Source: Darksidea phi (lineage: Eukaryota > Ascomycota > Dothideomycetes > Pleosporales > Lentitheciaceae). From it: a stretch of DNA of 64,000 nt. The stretch lies in the NCBI GenBank assembly GCA_030770425.1, contig JASJFT010000037.1, positions 1-64,000 of the forward strand, given 5' to 3'. The notes beneath the pieces were generated by a model, which saw only the letters and a list, made by a program, of their open reading frames with translations, was not told the DNA's origin and ran no database searches. Numbering within the stretch: the first letter of the stretch is position 1; every line of letters begins with the position of its first letter. Shown here in pieces: positions 34,543 through 44,578 of the stretch. The translations under genes and the position numbers were made by a program.

Positions 34543-36852
34543 ATGGAGCCGCCGGCGAAGCGGTTGCGCATTCTCCAGTCAGTCGAAGTCGACGAGACAA
34601 ACCCCGATTACATCGCCGCAAAGGAGAAACAGAGAGCCAAGCTCAAGGGCAAATTCGAAGCCCTCTTCTCCAAATATGAAGCGTTACCTGAGGCTATGAC
34701 GGACGAGATTGATATGCGAACTGGCGAGATCGTTGTGGACCGAGGTCATATGCGAAGACTCAACCGGGAGTACCTGCGACGACAAGGAAGAAGAGGAACC
34801 GGAACCGGACAGCTCCTGGACGATCTGATCGGAGGCGACCCAGAAGATGCGACGGATGGCGATGAAAGCCCGGAGGAAGCCCCTCGAGATGAATTGGCCC
34901 CGTCCCAATCTCCTGAACCCAGGAATCGCAGGCAGGATGCGCCGAAGAACGGCCCTCTCCCCACCTTAGAAGCTCGCGATATACACACCTCTCCAAGCCA
35001 GCCAACTGCGCAGGTGGACATCCCGCCGCCATACACACCGGCAGGAGCCGCTATTGCCTCGAGTACACAAGCTTTGGCCCCAAATGCTTCAAGCCCTGCC
35101 GCAAATTGGATGCAATTAGTGCAATTCCCCCAGACGCCAGCGGGGCAGTTGGCTCAAAGCGCTTTTATGCAGCAGATAACACAGGCAGTACAGCAAGCTA
35201 TTACGCCGATACTCTCAAATATGTTCTCCGGTGCTCCTAGACCACCACAAGAAGCCGCAAACAAGATCACGCCCATCACTTCAACCACAATCGAGGATAA
35301 GGTACCGCTGGCCACAACACCCATATTACAGTCCCCACCGCCTGCCGAGAGCTCGGATCTACCAGTAGCTGCACAGTCAAGTTCTCTGCCTGTCAGCGCT
35401 CCAAGTCCACGGCGTAGGCGCTTCTTCGCGAAGGGTGTGTACGTAAGCGCCCGTCGAGACAGACGATGCCTACCGCCAGCTCCCCGGCACGATACCACAT
35501 TGGATCCGGTCAATCTACAAAATTTGCGCGCCACCGAAATGGAGGCCTCCCCCTCAAATGCCGATGAGTCTCGAGGTGATGGCCCAGATAACATTGCTCC
35601 CAAACGCCACAGGCACGATGCTCCAAAATATGTCTTCACTGAAGAAGATGACCACTATATCATCGAGCAAAGAACAACGTTTAAACGCACCTGGGTTGAC
35701 ATCAGGAAAAGTCGCTCAAAATGGATTGATTGGCCGCTGCCTGCGTTCTACAATCATTGGAAACACTTAAAGAGGAGAGTATTGGACCTTGGCAACATTG
35801 AGGAGCCTGGTGGGGAGACGGATATGAAAACTTTACTACCGCAAGAGAAGCCTCGTCCAACCCGCTCAAGAAGAGACGGAAAGCAAGCGCTGATATTTCC
35901 CGCGTTGGATGTTGTCAACATGAGCTCGCCTACTGCCCCGCATCACTTACCTACGCCTAGTTCGCTCGAGCATGACGAAGCTAAAGACTTAATCGAACAG
36001 CCCGAAGACTTTGCTACGGAAGATATTGAGGTCTTGGTTGCATCAGGTGGTCATTTCAATAAGGACGAGCGAGACTTGTTGTCTTTAGCCGGCGCAGATG
36101 ATCATATAGATGGCGGCCAAGTGGAAGAGTTCGACACATTCGAGGTCATTATACCCTCCATCGAGACCGAAGTGCCTGTGGATTACGGTGCAGCGACAAA
36201 GCACACACCCACAGTGCCCAACATCAGCGGCGCGATACCCAAGCCCGAGACACCACCTCCAGTAACGTCTACAACGATGATTCCGTCTTCTCCGAAGAAA
36301 TCGAGAAAAAATCTCAAGCCCATCATCTTCCAAGTCGATTCAGACTCCGAAGACGATCTGGACCTTGTCGATGCAGACTCGTCATCAGTAGAAGGCCGAT
36401 TCGATCACGATACTTGCAAAAAGCTTTTCAAAACAAGTCGATCTCTGAAACACCGTCAGGACAACCCGCCCAATAAGCACGCCCTACCCGCCCTAGAAGC
36501 GGTAGATAAACAGACGCCTTCTGGTGAAGCCGACGAACTTCTCGCACCGGCCATCCATGGGATCAAGCGCGAATCCTGCACACCCGCATCAAACTTTCCT
36601 CGCGCGACTCCAACACTTCATACACCTAGGTCCGCGCCCCAGCCTATAACCCGGCAATCATCGGGTGCAAAGGCAAACTCGACGCCGATGGCACGATCGA
36701 TTTTTCTCAAGAAGGTGAAGCAGTCATGGGCGATAAACCGTCGCAAGTCGACGCCTGGTCCGAAGACCAGTCTTAAGCCGAGGAGTTTCGAGTCTGTAAA
36801 GAGGAAGAGGGTTTGGGATGATGGGGACAGTGGGGATGAGCTTGCTGTGTAA
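34543..36852 (+). CDS. scm3: Scm3, CENP-A histone chaperone with Myb-like domain
   Basis: Centromere protein that escorts the CENP-A/H4 pair to chromatin (HJURP family). A single exon of 769 residues starting MEPPAKRLRI; the open frame upstream to 34450 lacks an ATG. The Scm3 signature is at about 35-85: KLKGKFEALFSKYE, then DEIDMRTGEIVVDRGHM. A Myb/SANT-like domain lies at about 360-412 (YVFTEEDDHYIIEQRTTF, with conserved tryptophans in WVDIRKSRSKW and NHWKHLKRR). The rest is acidic or Ser/Pro-rich and probably disordered, ending with a basic stretch and DGDSGDELAV. Fusion of Scm3 to DNA-binding modules in filamentous fungi is known from domain surveys; yeast Scm3 is much shorter. The Myb-like part may target AT- or GC-specific centromere DNA, which is inference. 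Confidence 0.9.
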   Translation: MEPPAKRLRILQSVEVDETNPDYIAAKEKQRAKLKGKFEALFSKYEALPEAMTDEIDMRTGEIVVDRGHMRRLNREYLRRQGRRGTGTGQLLDDLIGGDPEDATDGDESPEEAPRDELAPSQSPEPRNRRQDAPKNGPLPTLEARDIHTSPSQPTAQVDIPPPYTPAGAAIASSTQALAPNASSPAANWMQLVQFPQTPAGQLAQSAFMQQITQAVQQAITPILSNMFSGAPRPPQEAANKITPITSTTIEDKVPLATTPILQSPPPAESSDLPVAAQSSSLPVSAPSPRRRRFFAKGVYVSARRDRRCLPPAPRHDTTLDPVNLQNLRATEMEASPSNADESRGDGPDNIAPKRHRHDAPKYVFTEEDDHYIIEQRTTFKRTWVDIRKSRSKWIDWPLPAFYNHWKHLKRRVLDLGNIEEPGGETDMKTLLPQEKPRPTRSRRDGKQALIFPALDVVNMSSPTAPHHLPTPSSLEHDEAKDLIEQPEDFATEDIEVLVASGGHFNKDERDLLSLAGADDHIDGGQVEEFDTFEVIIPSIETEVPVDYGAATKHTPTVPNISGAIPKPETPPPVTSTTMIPSSPKKSRKNLKPIIFQVDSDSEDDLDLVDADSSSVEGRFDHDTCKKLFKTSRSLKHRQDNPPNKHALPALEAVDKQTPSGEADELLAPAIHGIKRESCTPASNFPRATPTLHTPRSAPQPITRQSSGAKANSTPMARSIFLKKVKQSWAINRRKSTPGPKTSLKPRSFESVKRKRVWDDGDSGDELAV

Positions 36853-37552
36853 GCGGGCGATGACTTTGTGAAGATATATTTTGTTTGGATTTGCATAGGT
36901 GGGAGTCTCTTCTGTAAGGTCCGCACGAAACACAGTAGAAGTTTGTACACAGTAGAGGTGCTATACCCACACCTTGTACACGATAATAGAGCTGTAGAGC
37001 TGTACACAGTACTGTCGATCGTGAGCGACGAGGTGATGTTTTGAACATCGAACATTGAGGCGACGAGCAATGCCATGTGCTGTTGGGAAAATACATATGC
37101 ATTTTCCGATCGTTTGGATTTTTCGGGGGTGGCACTATGCGCTAGGTTCGCGTCTGAGAAGCAGCAGGGGAAACGCAGAATATGATACCACTTCATATAT
37201 AGTTAGCGCACTCGCAGATGTCCGCTATCGTAACCACTTCTAATGATACTTCACAAAAGCCGAACAGAAATATCAATACCGTTCAATTACCACGCCTAGG
37301 CTACCCTACACGCGCACCGGACACAAGACCAGACGTTTGAAAGCACCGAGCTACTCCCAGAACTGCTCCAAGATAAAGAAGCCAGAGAAACGCTATATAC
37401 ACGAACATGTAGCACATACATCTTGCTTCATCATCTATTCGCCCCTCCCGGCACCCCTGAAGACGAATCGGCTTTCTTCCATTCATCCCTCTCTTCTCGC
37501 TCCCATGCGGGGTGTCATACTCCATTACAAACCCCATGTCACGATTAGTCCT
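36853..37552. other. intergenic, convergent 3' ends
   Basis: About 700 bases between the scm3 and carbamoyl-phosphate synthase stop codons. It has short direct repeats around GTACACAGTA and GTAGAGCTGTA near 36945-37010. No gene seen. Confidence 0.5.
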
Positions 37553-40500
37553 CTACAAGGGCCGGCCGCCAACAAAGTCACTCCATGATCGGACTTCGCT
37601 AGGAATGCCCTCCTTCTTGGGTAGCTTCTCGCTCATGCACTGTGCGAAGAGGACGGCAGTCTAGACACCAGTCAGTTCCACATACCTCAACCACCACAAA
37701 GGAAAGAGGGGCTTACCTTAGGCTCCATGAAGAGCGGCACACCAAAATCCACCGCATTCCTCCTCATCACATAGTCTTCATCGATCAACGAGCTAGCCCT
37801 ATACTTGGCCAAATTAAACACACCACGGATATCGTACTTCTCGAACACCTCACGCAACGCCCTCTTATCCTCCTTCGGGAATTCAATCACCTCCACCGAT
37901 ATGCCTTCCGTGTGCTTCTCGAGCAGCTCCTTGACGTCGTTGTTTGCAGCGTAGAACTTGTAGCCAAGCGGGTGGATGTATTTCGCGACTTGGACGAGGT
38001 AACCTGACTCGATGTCACCGCCGAAGAGGAGACCCTCACCGGGTTGCGGGAGGCGGAAGTTCATGGTTGATTGCACAGAGGCCCAATAAGCTTCGATGAG
38101 ATCCTTGCCGAAGCAAGCCATCTCGCCGGTGGAGGCCATTTCGACGCCCAGGAAAGGATCGGCGCCAGCTAACCTAGTCCATGAGAATTGGGGTACCTTG
38201 GTTGCGACATAGTCTCTCTCAATTGCCATGAGGTCAACAGGCTCAGGGACCTCGCGACCAACAAGCGCTTTGGTGGCCACATCAATGAAGTTTGTGCCGA
38301 GGACTTTGCTAACGAAGGGGAAGGATCGAGAAGCGCGGAGGTTGCACTCAATGACCTTAAGATTAGGCTCCTGACCTTCAACATGTTCCTTGATGATTTG
38401 CATGTTGAACGGACCCGTGATGTTCCATGCTTTGGCAACCTTGTCGGCGATCTCCTTGACGCGCTCCTTGATCCTGTCGTCGAGGTGGACTGGAGGAAGA
38501 ACAAGTGTTGCGTCTCCAGAGTGAACACCAGCATTTTCGATGTGCTCGCTAACGGCGTGCACAAGGACCTTACCGCCCGAGGCAACAGCGTCGCAGTCAA
38601 TTTCTTGAGCGCCATCGATATACTGAGTGATAACGACGGGGTGGTCGGGAGAAACATTAGCAGCGGCTGTAAGCTTCGCTTGAAGCTCAGATTCACTGCG
38701 AATAACAGTCATGGCGGCACCCGAAAGCACGTAAGATGGGCGGACAAGGACAGGGTAGCCAACCGAATCTGCAAACTTCTTCGCATCTTCGTAGGAAGTG
38801 AGTTCCTTCCATGCGGGTTGGTCCACGCCAATGGAGTCCAGGATGGAAGAGAACTTGTGACGATCCTCGGCCTTGTCAATGTCCTCTGGGTCAGTACCGA
38901 GCACCTTAGCTTTGCCAGAGTTCTGGAGCTTGAGCGCGATATTCTGTGGTAACTGACCGCCGACAGAGACCACGACGCCGCTCGCGGTCTCCAACTCGTA
39001 AATGTCCATGACACGCTCGTAGCTCAGTTCTTCGAAGTAGAGTTTGTCCGCAACATCGAAATCAGTTGAATAGGTCTCCGGGTTATACCACAAGGAAGTT
39101 AGCACGATACTAAGTGAGTAAGGTAAGGAAGTGAAAAGAAAAGTTTTATCCTTGTTAGTATACGTGATCCTGTTTACCCTCGCAGACGTTTACATTAGAC
39201 TAATCAGCGGGAAGTTGCCCGAGATAGCACATGCCTTGTGAGGGGCCGGCGAGGAACAAAATAGATGACAGATGCTGAGAAAGAACGAGGCTCGACTTAC
39301 GTTGATCATGACAGTCTTCTTTCCAAGTTGGCCTAGGGAAAGAGTAGCGTTGACAGCGCACCAGTCAAATTCTACAGAGCTTCCAATGCGGTAGACACCG
39401 CTTCCAAGAACGATGATACCATGGTCGTCGAAGGTGACGTCATGGGACGAGGCGTTGTAGGTGGTCTAGAGCCATAGGTCAGTGATTGCAACAAAAAAAA
39501 ACTAGTCTCTGTGCCCGTAGAGGCAGGCGCCATGACCAGGAGTTGTCCGAGAGGAAGGAGCCCTCCGCCAAACCAACAGCACCAGAATACGAAATCCAAC
39601 AGTAAAGAAAAACTGCTATATACTTACGAAAAGATAATTCGTTTCTGCGGGGAACTCAGCAGCCAGAGTGTCAATCTTCTTGACCCATGGCCTGATTCCA
39701 AAGCTCTTCCTGCGTGCTCGAACTTCGTCTTCGGTGCTGTTGACAGCCTTTGCAATCTGCCTATCCGAGAAGCCCATTTTTTTAGCCTTCAGTATGATCT
39801 CTTTCTTGAGTCCGAACAGGCTGCCGATCTCCTCGAGTTCTTGCGTGCAGTCGACAATGTTCTGAAGCTTGTACAAGAACCATTTGTCAATCTTGGTTAG
39901 GTCGTGGATCTTGTCCACCGAGTACCCCTCGCTGAACATAGCATGGCCAACAGCGAGCCAGCGGCGGTCGGTAGGGTTCTTCAACTCTTCGTCAAGGCTC
40001 TCACCATATTTCTCACCTTGGAAACCTAAGAATTTGGGATCAACTTGTCTGCAAGCCTTCTGGAAGGATTCCTCGAAAGTGCGTCCAATGGCCATGACTT
40101 CACCAACTGACTTCATTGAACTGCCAATATCCCTCTTCACGTTCTGGAACTTGCTCAGATCCCATCGAGGCATCTTTGTGACGACATAGTCTAAGCTGGG
40201 TTCAAAGTTGGCAGTAGTGGTCTTAGTAACAGCATTCGGCAGTTCAGGGAGGGTGTGGCCGAGACCGATCTTCGCAGCAGTGTATGCCAAGGGGTAACCG
40301 GTAGCTTTGGAGGCCAGGGCAGAGGATCGAGACAGACGAGCGTTGACCTCAATGACCCTATAATCCAAACCATCGGGTTGAAGAGCATACTGAACGTTGC
40401 ACTCGCCCACGACCCCTAAGTGTCGTACAATTTTGATCGACGCAGAGCGGAGCATGTGGTACTCCTCGTCACTGAACGTTTGACTGGGGGAGACAACGAT

Positions 40501-41537
40501 GCTGTCGCCAGTGTGCACTCCGAGAGGGTCGAAGTTCTCCATGTTGCAGACGGTGATACAGTTGTCGCTCGCATCACGTACCACCTCATACTCTGCTTCC
40601 TTCCAGCCTTTCAGCGATTTCTCGACCAAAATCTGGGGTGATAGGGTGAGTGATCGGGCAGACAGGTTCCTAAGTTCCTCCGCGTTGTTTGCAAACCCGG
40701 ACCCGAGACCACCAAGAGCGTACGCAGCGCGGACAATGATGGGGTACCCAATCTTATCAGCAGCCTCAAGAGCTTCATCTATGGAACCAACGGCAATAGA
40801 TTTGGCAATGGGAATGTCGATCTCATCTAGGGCGCGCGCAAAGAGATCACGGTCTTCACTAGTCTCCAGAGTCTTGATACTCGTTCCAAGCACCTTGACG
40901 CCGTACTTGTCAAAAATGCCCTTCTTGTTCATTTGCACACCCAAGTTCAAAGCTGTTTGCCCACCAAAGCTGAGGAAGATGCCGTCTGGCTTCTCTTTCT
41001 GAATAACATATTCGACGTATTCGGGAGTTACAGGCAGGTAGTAGATTTCGTCGGCGAGCACGTGCGAGGTTTGGATGGTAGCAATGTTTGGGTTGACAAG
41101 GACTGATCGGACGCCAGCCTCCTTGAGAGCCTTCAATGCCTGCGAGCCTTGCATAGGGGTCAGCTTCTGTACATTTATCTCTCAGACCTATTCATACCAG
41201 AGTAGTCAAACTCTCCCGCCTGGCCAATACTGAGGCCACCGCTGCCAATGACCAGAACCTTCTTCACGTCCACCAGGTTTCGAGCCCCAGCAATCACACC
41301 GCTGTTTAGATATGCTTGCGCATTAGGTGCCTCTTGTGTCCGGTTCCATGTTGCGGAAACCTTTGAGAAGGCTCGTAGCTGTCTGTATGCGGCCGGTGAG
41401 TCACGGGCGGTCCTGAGAGACAACAGAGGCCTCGACGCGCAGGAAACAAGAGATCGAGAGGCTATGGACGGAGAAATTGGGCGAAGCTGGGTCGGAAGAG
41501 CTGTTGCGCGACGTGCCAGACGCCCGCAAAGAGCCAT
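37553..41537 (-). CDS. cpa2: carbamoyl-phosphate synthase, arginine-specific large subunit
   Basis: Mitochondrial enzyme subunit that makes carbamoyl phosphate for arginine synthesis from ammonia (supplied by the small subunit), bicarbonate and two ATP. Exons on the minus strand: 41537-41198, 41147-39628, 39465-39301, 39087-37717 and 37660-37553, giving 1167 residues, the family norm. The first 75 or so residues are Arg/Ser/Ala-rich, as in a transit peptide. Then come two homologous ATP-grasp synthase halves ([40 protein letters not shown]), an oligomerisation domain between them, and a C-terminal MGS-like domain. The C-terminus reads [17 protein letters not shown]. There is no transcarbamylase fusion, so it is not the pyrimidine enzyme. 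The third intron (39088-39300) must end in GG to give [12 protein letters not shown]; see findings. Confidence 0.93.
39088..39300 (-). other. non-canonical GT-GG intron in cpa2
   Basis: The donor is GTAAGT directly after the codons for ATG ATC AAC (phase 0). The next exon must begin TAT AAC CCG to make the invariant INYNPET motif, and the two bases before it are GG, 11 bases after a perfect CTAAC branch sequence. The nearest upstream AG acceptor (minus-strand CTTAG, about 23-27 bases earlier) leads to a stop within nine codons. Confidence 0.65.
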
Positions 41538-42296
41538 TGCAGGCGGTCAAGCACTGGAGCTTCGAGCTCTGTCGATACCCCGCGAGGAAAAGGAAGACGG
41601 TGAACTCGCGGGTAGTAGTTTGTCCTTGAGCAAAGAATGCAATTGAAGTCGCTGCAGCTCGAGCTCAGCAGTGCAGATGTGTCGACTGCTTGTCGCGATA
41701 TTTATCTCGATGTTGGCGGGGAGTGGAGAGCTGCGTGCCAGAAATTTTGTGGGCCAATGGTACCGGGCCGATCGCGTCGGTTTTGATAAGAAAGTTTCCA
41801 AGGCGGTCAAAGCAGAACCACAAATGAATTTCAACAAATCGATCCTATTAAGAACGATGAAAGGCAATTGCTTAAAGCATTGGTAGTAGGAAAAGAGGTA
41901 GACTGATACCATCTGAACTGTGAGCTTCACAGTTGCCAGATGCCCCAGTCCCCAGCCCGCGTAGACCGATGACCGGCGCCAAAATGTTTGGTAGAATTTT
42001 TGAACGAGCCTAAACTATGACGATGTTGCATGGAACCGCATTGCAGCGTGGGTACCCTTGCGGTCTACTAAAGCAATGGGTAGCTAGGTCTTTTTGCATG
42101 GCCACAAGCCGAGTATGCAGAATTCATCCACTGCAGGTGTCCGCGAAGAGCCAATCAACTCCTAGGACAAGAAATCATCTGTCTACGCTGCCAATTTGAT
42201 CGGTAGCCTAGCAATGCTTCACAAGCGCCCCATGATGCCTAGTATGCCTTGCATAGGAGCTTTGGATTGCCTTCAATGCTTGGAGAAGCGTTATGC
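41538..42296. other. intergenic, cpa2 upstream
   Basis: About 760 bases holding the cpa2 promoter and the 3' side of the Lcl3 gene. Frames here have no motifs. A Gcn4-type TGAGTCA occurs downstream within the first cpa2 exon (41397-41403), not here. Confidence 0.5.
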
Positions 42297-43162
42297 TTAT
42301 CCTGCCTTCTTCTGCTTATCCGCTGCCGTATGCCGCGCCTTGTACTCCCGCGGACTCTCCAACTTATTTGCAGACTCCCCACGCAGTCGACCCAGGAGTC
42401 CTGGTTGCGTCCACATGCCGACTTTTCGTTCTTTGGCGGTCGCTTCTGCGTCGCGATACTGTTGCTCGAATGTCCCAAACTCAGAGCCGGTCTTCGCCTC
42501 GTAGACAGACGCCAGCCCACGCTTCAGCATCTCCAAACCCACGTCCCTTTTCAGAAGCCATCTCCGCACATAAACCTGGGCCACCACCCTCTCGTATTGA
42601 TCGCGCCTGAAGATATACACTCGAACACGCCGGTCGCGAATGTATGCCGTGAGCCATTCCAGTGCTTCCTTAGAAAACGGCTGCGCTTCTCGTCCCCAAT
42701 GCGCCAGTTCCGGAGCGTCGATGCCAGCAAGCCGTATGTGTATCTGAGAAAAATGTTAAGCAATAACAGAATAGAAGCATCCAGAAATCTCACAGTATTT
42801 TTGGCGAGACCTTCTTTCTTGGTAGGCACACTCTTCCATGGTAGCCATCCCCATCCAGCTATCCTCCCACCTGGAGTGTGAAACAACCTGAAATTATCGG
42901 CATCACCAACACTTGTAACCTTGCCGAACAAGCTTCGTCGCCGAAAGTACTCAGGCTTGATGTGATTGACGGTGGGAATGCGTCGTAGATATGATTTGTA
43001 AAAGCGCAGACCAGCAACAGTCGAAGCCGTCAGAACAACCGAAGGGACAACGGTGCGAGGATCAGTGAACGCAGACGACCAGTCCGTCGATTTGAAGCTC
43101 TCGATCCAAGCCGAAAGACGGGTCTTTTTGTCATTATCGTCACCCGACCAGAGCCATCGCAT
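42297..43162 (-). CDS. lcl3: Lcl3, membrane-anchored staphylococcal-nuclease homologue
   Basis: Exons on the minus strand 43162-42794 and 42743-42297 give 271 residues, the usual Lcl3 length. An N-terminal hydrophobic segment (about 40-57, [18 protein letters not shown]) would anchor the protein in a mitochondrial or ER membrane. The SNase-like domain follows: [20 protein letters not shown], then across the intron [17 protein letters not shown], and [19 protein letters not shown], which carry the Asp, Glu and Arg positions of calcium-dependent nucleases. The tail is Lys-rich. Yeast LCL3 is tied to chronological lifespan; nuclease activity is inferred from the fold. The ATG at 43162 was chosen; the frame extends 50 codons upstream without an ATG. 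Confidence 0.92.
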
Positions 43163-43568
43163 CGTTAGTAAGGCGGGGGAGCTGTGTTGTGGTTCAGGTG
43201 CTGGTTGTCGAAGCGCAGAGAGAGGTCCAGAGCTCCGCCAGGCGAAGACCCACGTGATTGTGATGGTCCGAGCATATGTACATAGCCGTTGTATCAAACG
43301 GACTACTAGCACGCATATAGGAAGATGAGCGTATACACATCGATTAAATCATTCGTAGTAGTAAGATCAAACACATTTCGTCTGACAATTCCCAGTGTGC
43401 AGTGCAGACTACCTAAAACGTGGACGCACCATCCCGATCATTTATGCACAAATCCGCTCTCGCAGACAGAGCCTACAGTTGCTTCTATCCCCTTAGCGTT
43501 CGCCTTCGCGAGCTCGACGCGGCCCGAATCCGTGCCCCGCATTATGTGAGTTGACGCTGTTCGCCTTA

Positions 43569-43787
43569 TCAATCGACCGATTTATTACTTCCCATCCGAG
43601 CAGCTGGAGACAAGACCTTGTCTGGAGTATAACCATGTACGCATATGTTGCTCCAAGCACCGTGTGCGAACAGCTGGACTCGAGCAATGTTCATGTACAG
43701 GTGGGCTGTCACCGCTGCAAAGTCCTGGATGACCTCGCCGCCGACACGTCCGAATCGAACTTGGGTCATGAATTGTGCTTCATCCAT
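43569..43787 (-). CDS. possible small protein, unrecognised
   Basis: A 72-codon minus-strand frame beginning with an ATG (MDEAQFMTQVRFGRVGGEV). Its sequence looks protein-like, with a hydrophobic middle (IARVQLFAHGAW). Just upstream on the same strand is a well-formed intron-like segment: GTAAGT at about 43920 and CTGAC-N5-ACAG ending near 43841, which would be a 5' UTR intron. I do not recognise the product, and further 3' exons are possible. This is the weakest gene call in the list. Confidence 0.25.
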   Translation of the reverse strand: MDEAQFMTQVRFGRVGGEVIQDFAAVTAHLYMNIARVQLFAHGAWSNICVHGYTPDKVLSPAARMGSNKSVD

Positions 43788-43873
43788 GGGAAGAATCGCG
43801 CCGTCGAATGATTATTTGCGTGATGTTTCGAAGAGGATCTGTGATAAGTCAGCTTCAGTACGCTATCAAGCAT

Positions 43874-43911
43874 AGATCCATCCAGATGCTCAACATGAGA
43901 TAGATGGATCT
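43874..43911. repeat. short inverted repeat
   Basis: AGATCCATC (43874-43882) pairs with GATGGATCT (43903-43911), a perfect 9-base stem with a 20-base loop. It lies within the possible 5' UTR intron of the small minus-strand candidate. Confidence 0.6.
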
Positions 43912-44578
43912 TCACTTACCTATAGAGGATAAGAGAGAATGAGCGTGATACATATCATGGTAGACAAGGTGGTCATCCTACCATATGCCAATTGCCGTCA
44001 CGAGCCTGTAGCTGCCTAGAGCTCGAGCCTAGTACGGAGTATCTGGGTAGTTAATGAGGGCTGAACAATTCGTCCAGTTCAAGGATGCGAACAAGAGATG
44101 AATAGCCGCCACTACAGTCGATAATGACGATCATTCGCATCTCATTTTCGCTCACGGAGCGGGGTATGACCCGGTGGTTGTTCGGATTACGGTGACAGTA
44201 GCACTGTCGCAAAGAGGTAATGAAGTCGAATGATATTCCACGCAGCCACCAGAATAATGTGCGACTACGATTTGCTCGCCGTGGACGAGTGAGGGTGTTG
44301 AAGGAGGTCAACTACAGGTGGTGGGAAGTTCGACAGGGATAGTGGCTTCCGAAAGGGGCATGGGCCCATCCAGAACCTCACTCGACTCTCGAGGGGCCGG
44401 CGAATTGCTCGCGCACCCTCCACACATCATCTTTCCAACACCCAAGTTGTCCATGCTCTCGACAGCCGACCGCCGCTATTCCCTACTTCTTCATTCTCTA
44501 CTATTTCGGCGGATGATGCACTGCAATCTTTAGCGCACAGCCGGTCACTATCAGTCTCATGCCGATCCATCAACCATC

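Larger units (their letters stand above)
43163..44578. other. intergenic between lcl3 and the LSD1-type gene
   Basis: About 1.4 kb between divergent starts, so both promoters lie here. It also contains a possible small minus-strand gene (43569-43787, listed separately) with a spliced-leader-like arrangement upstream of it. I see nothing else. Confidence 0.5.

Noticed and set aside
38188..38952. 254-codon plus-strand frame opposite cpa2
   Set aside because: Antisense shadow of a strongly conserved coding exon; no motif of its own.
41397..41403. Gcn4/CPC1-type site TGAGTCA near the cpa2 start
   Set aside because: It matches the general amino-acid control consensus but lies inside the first coding exon, so I do not call it a regulatory site.
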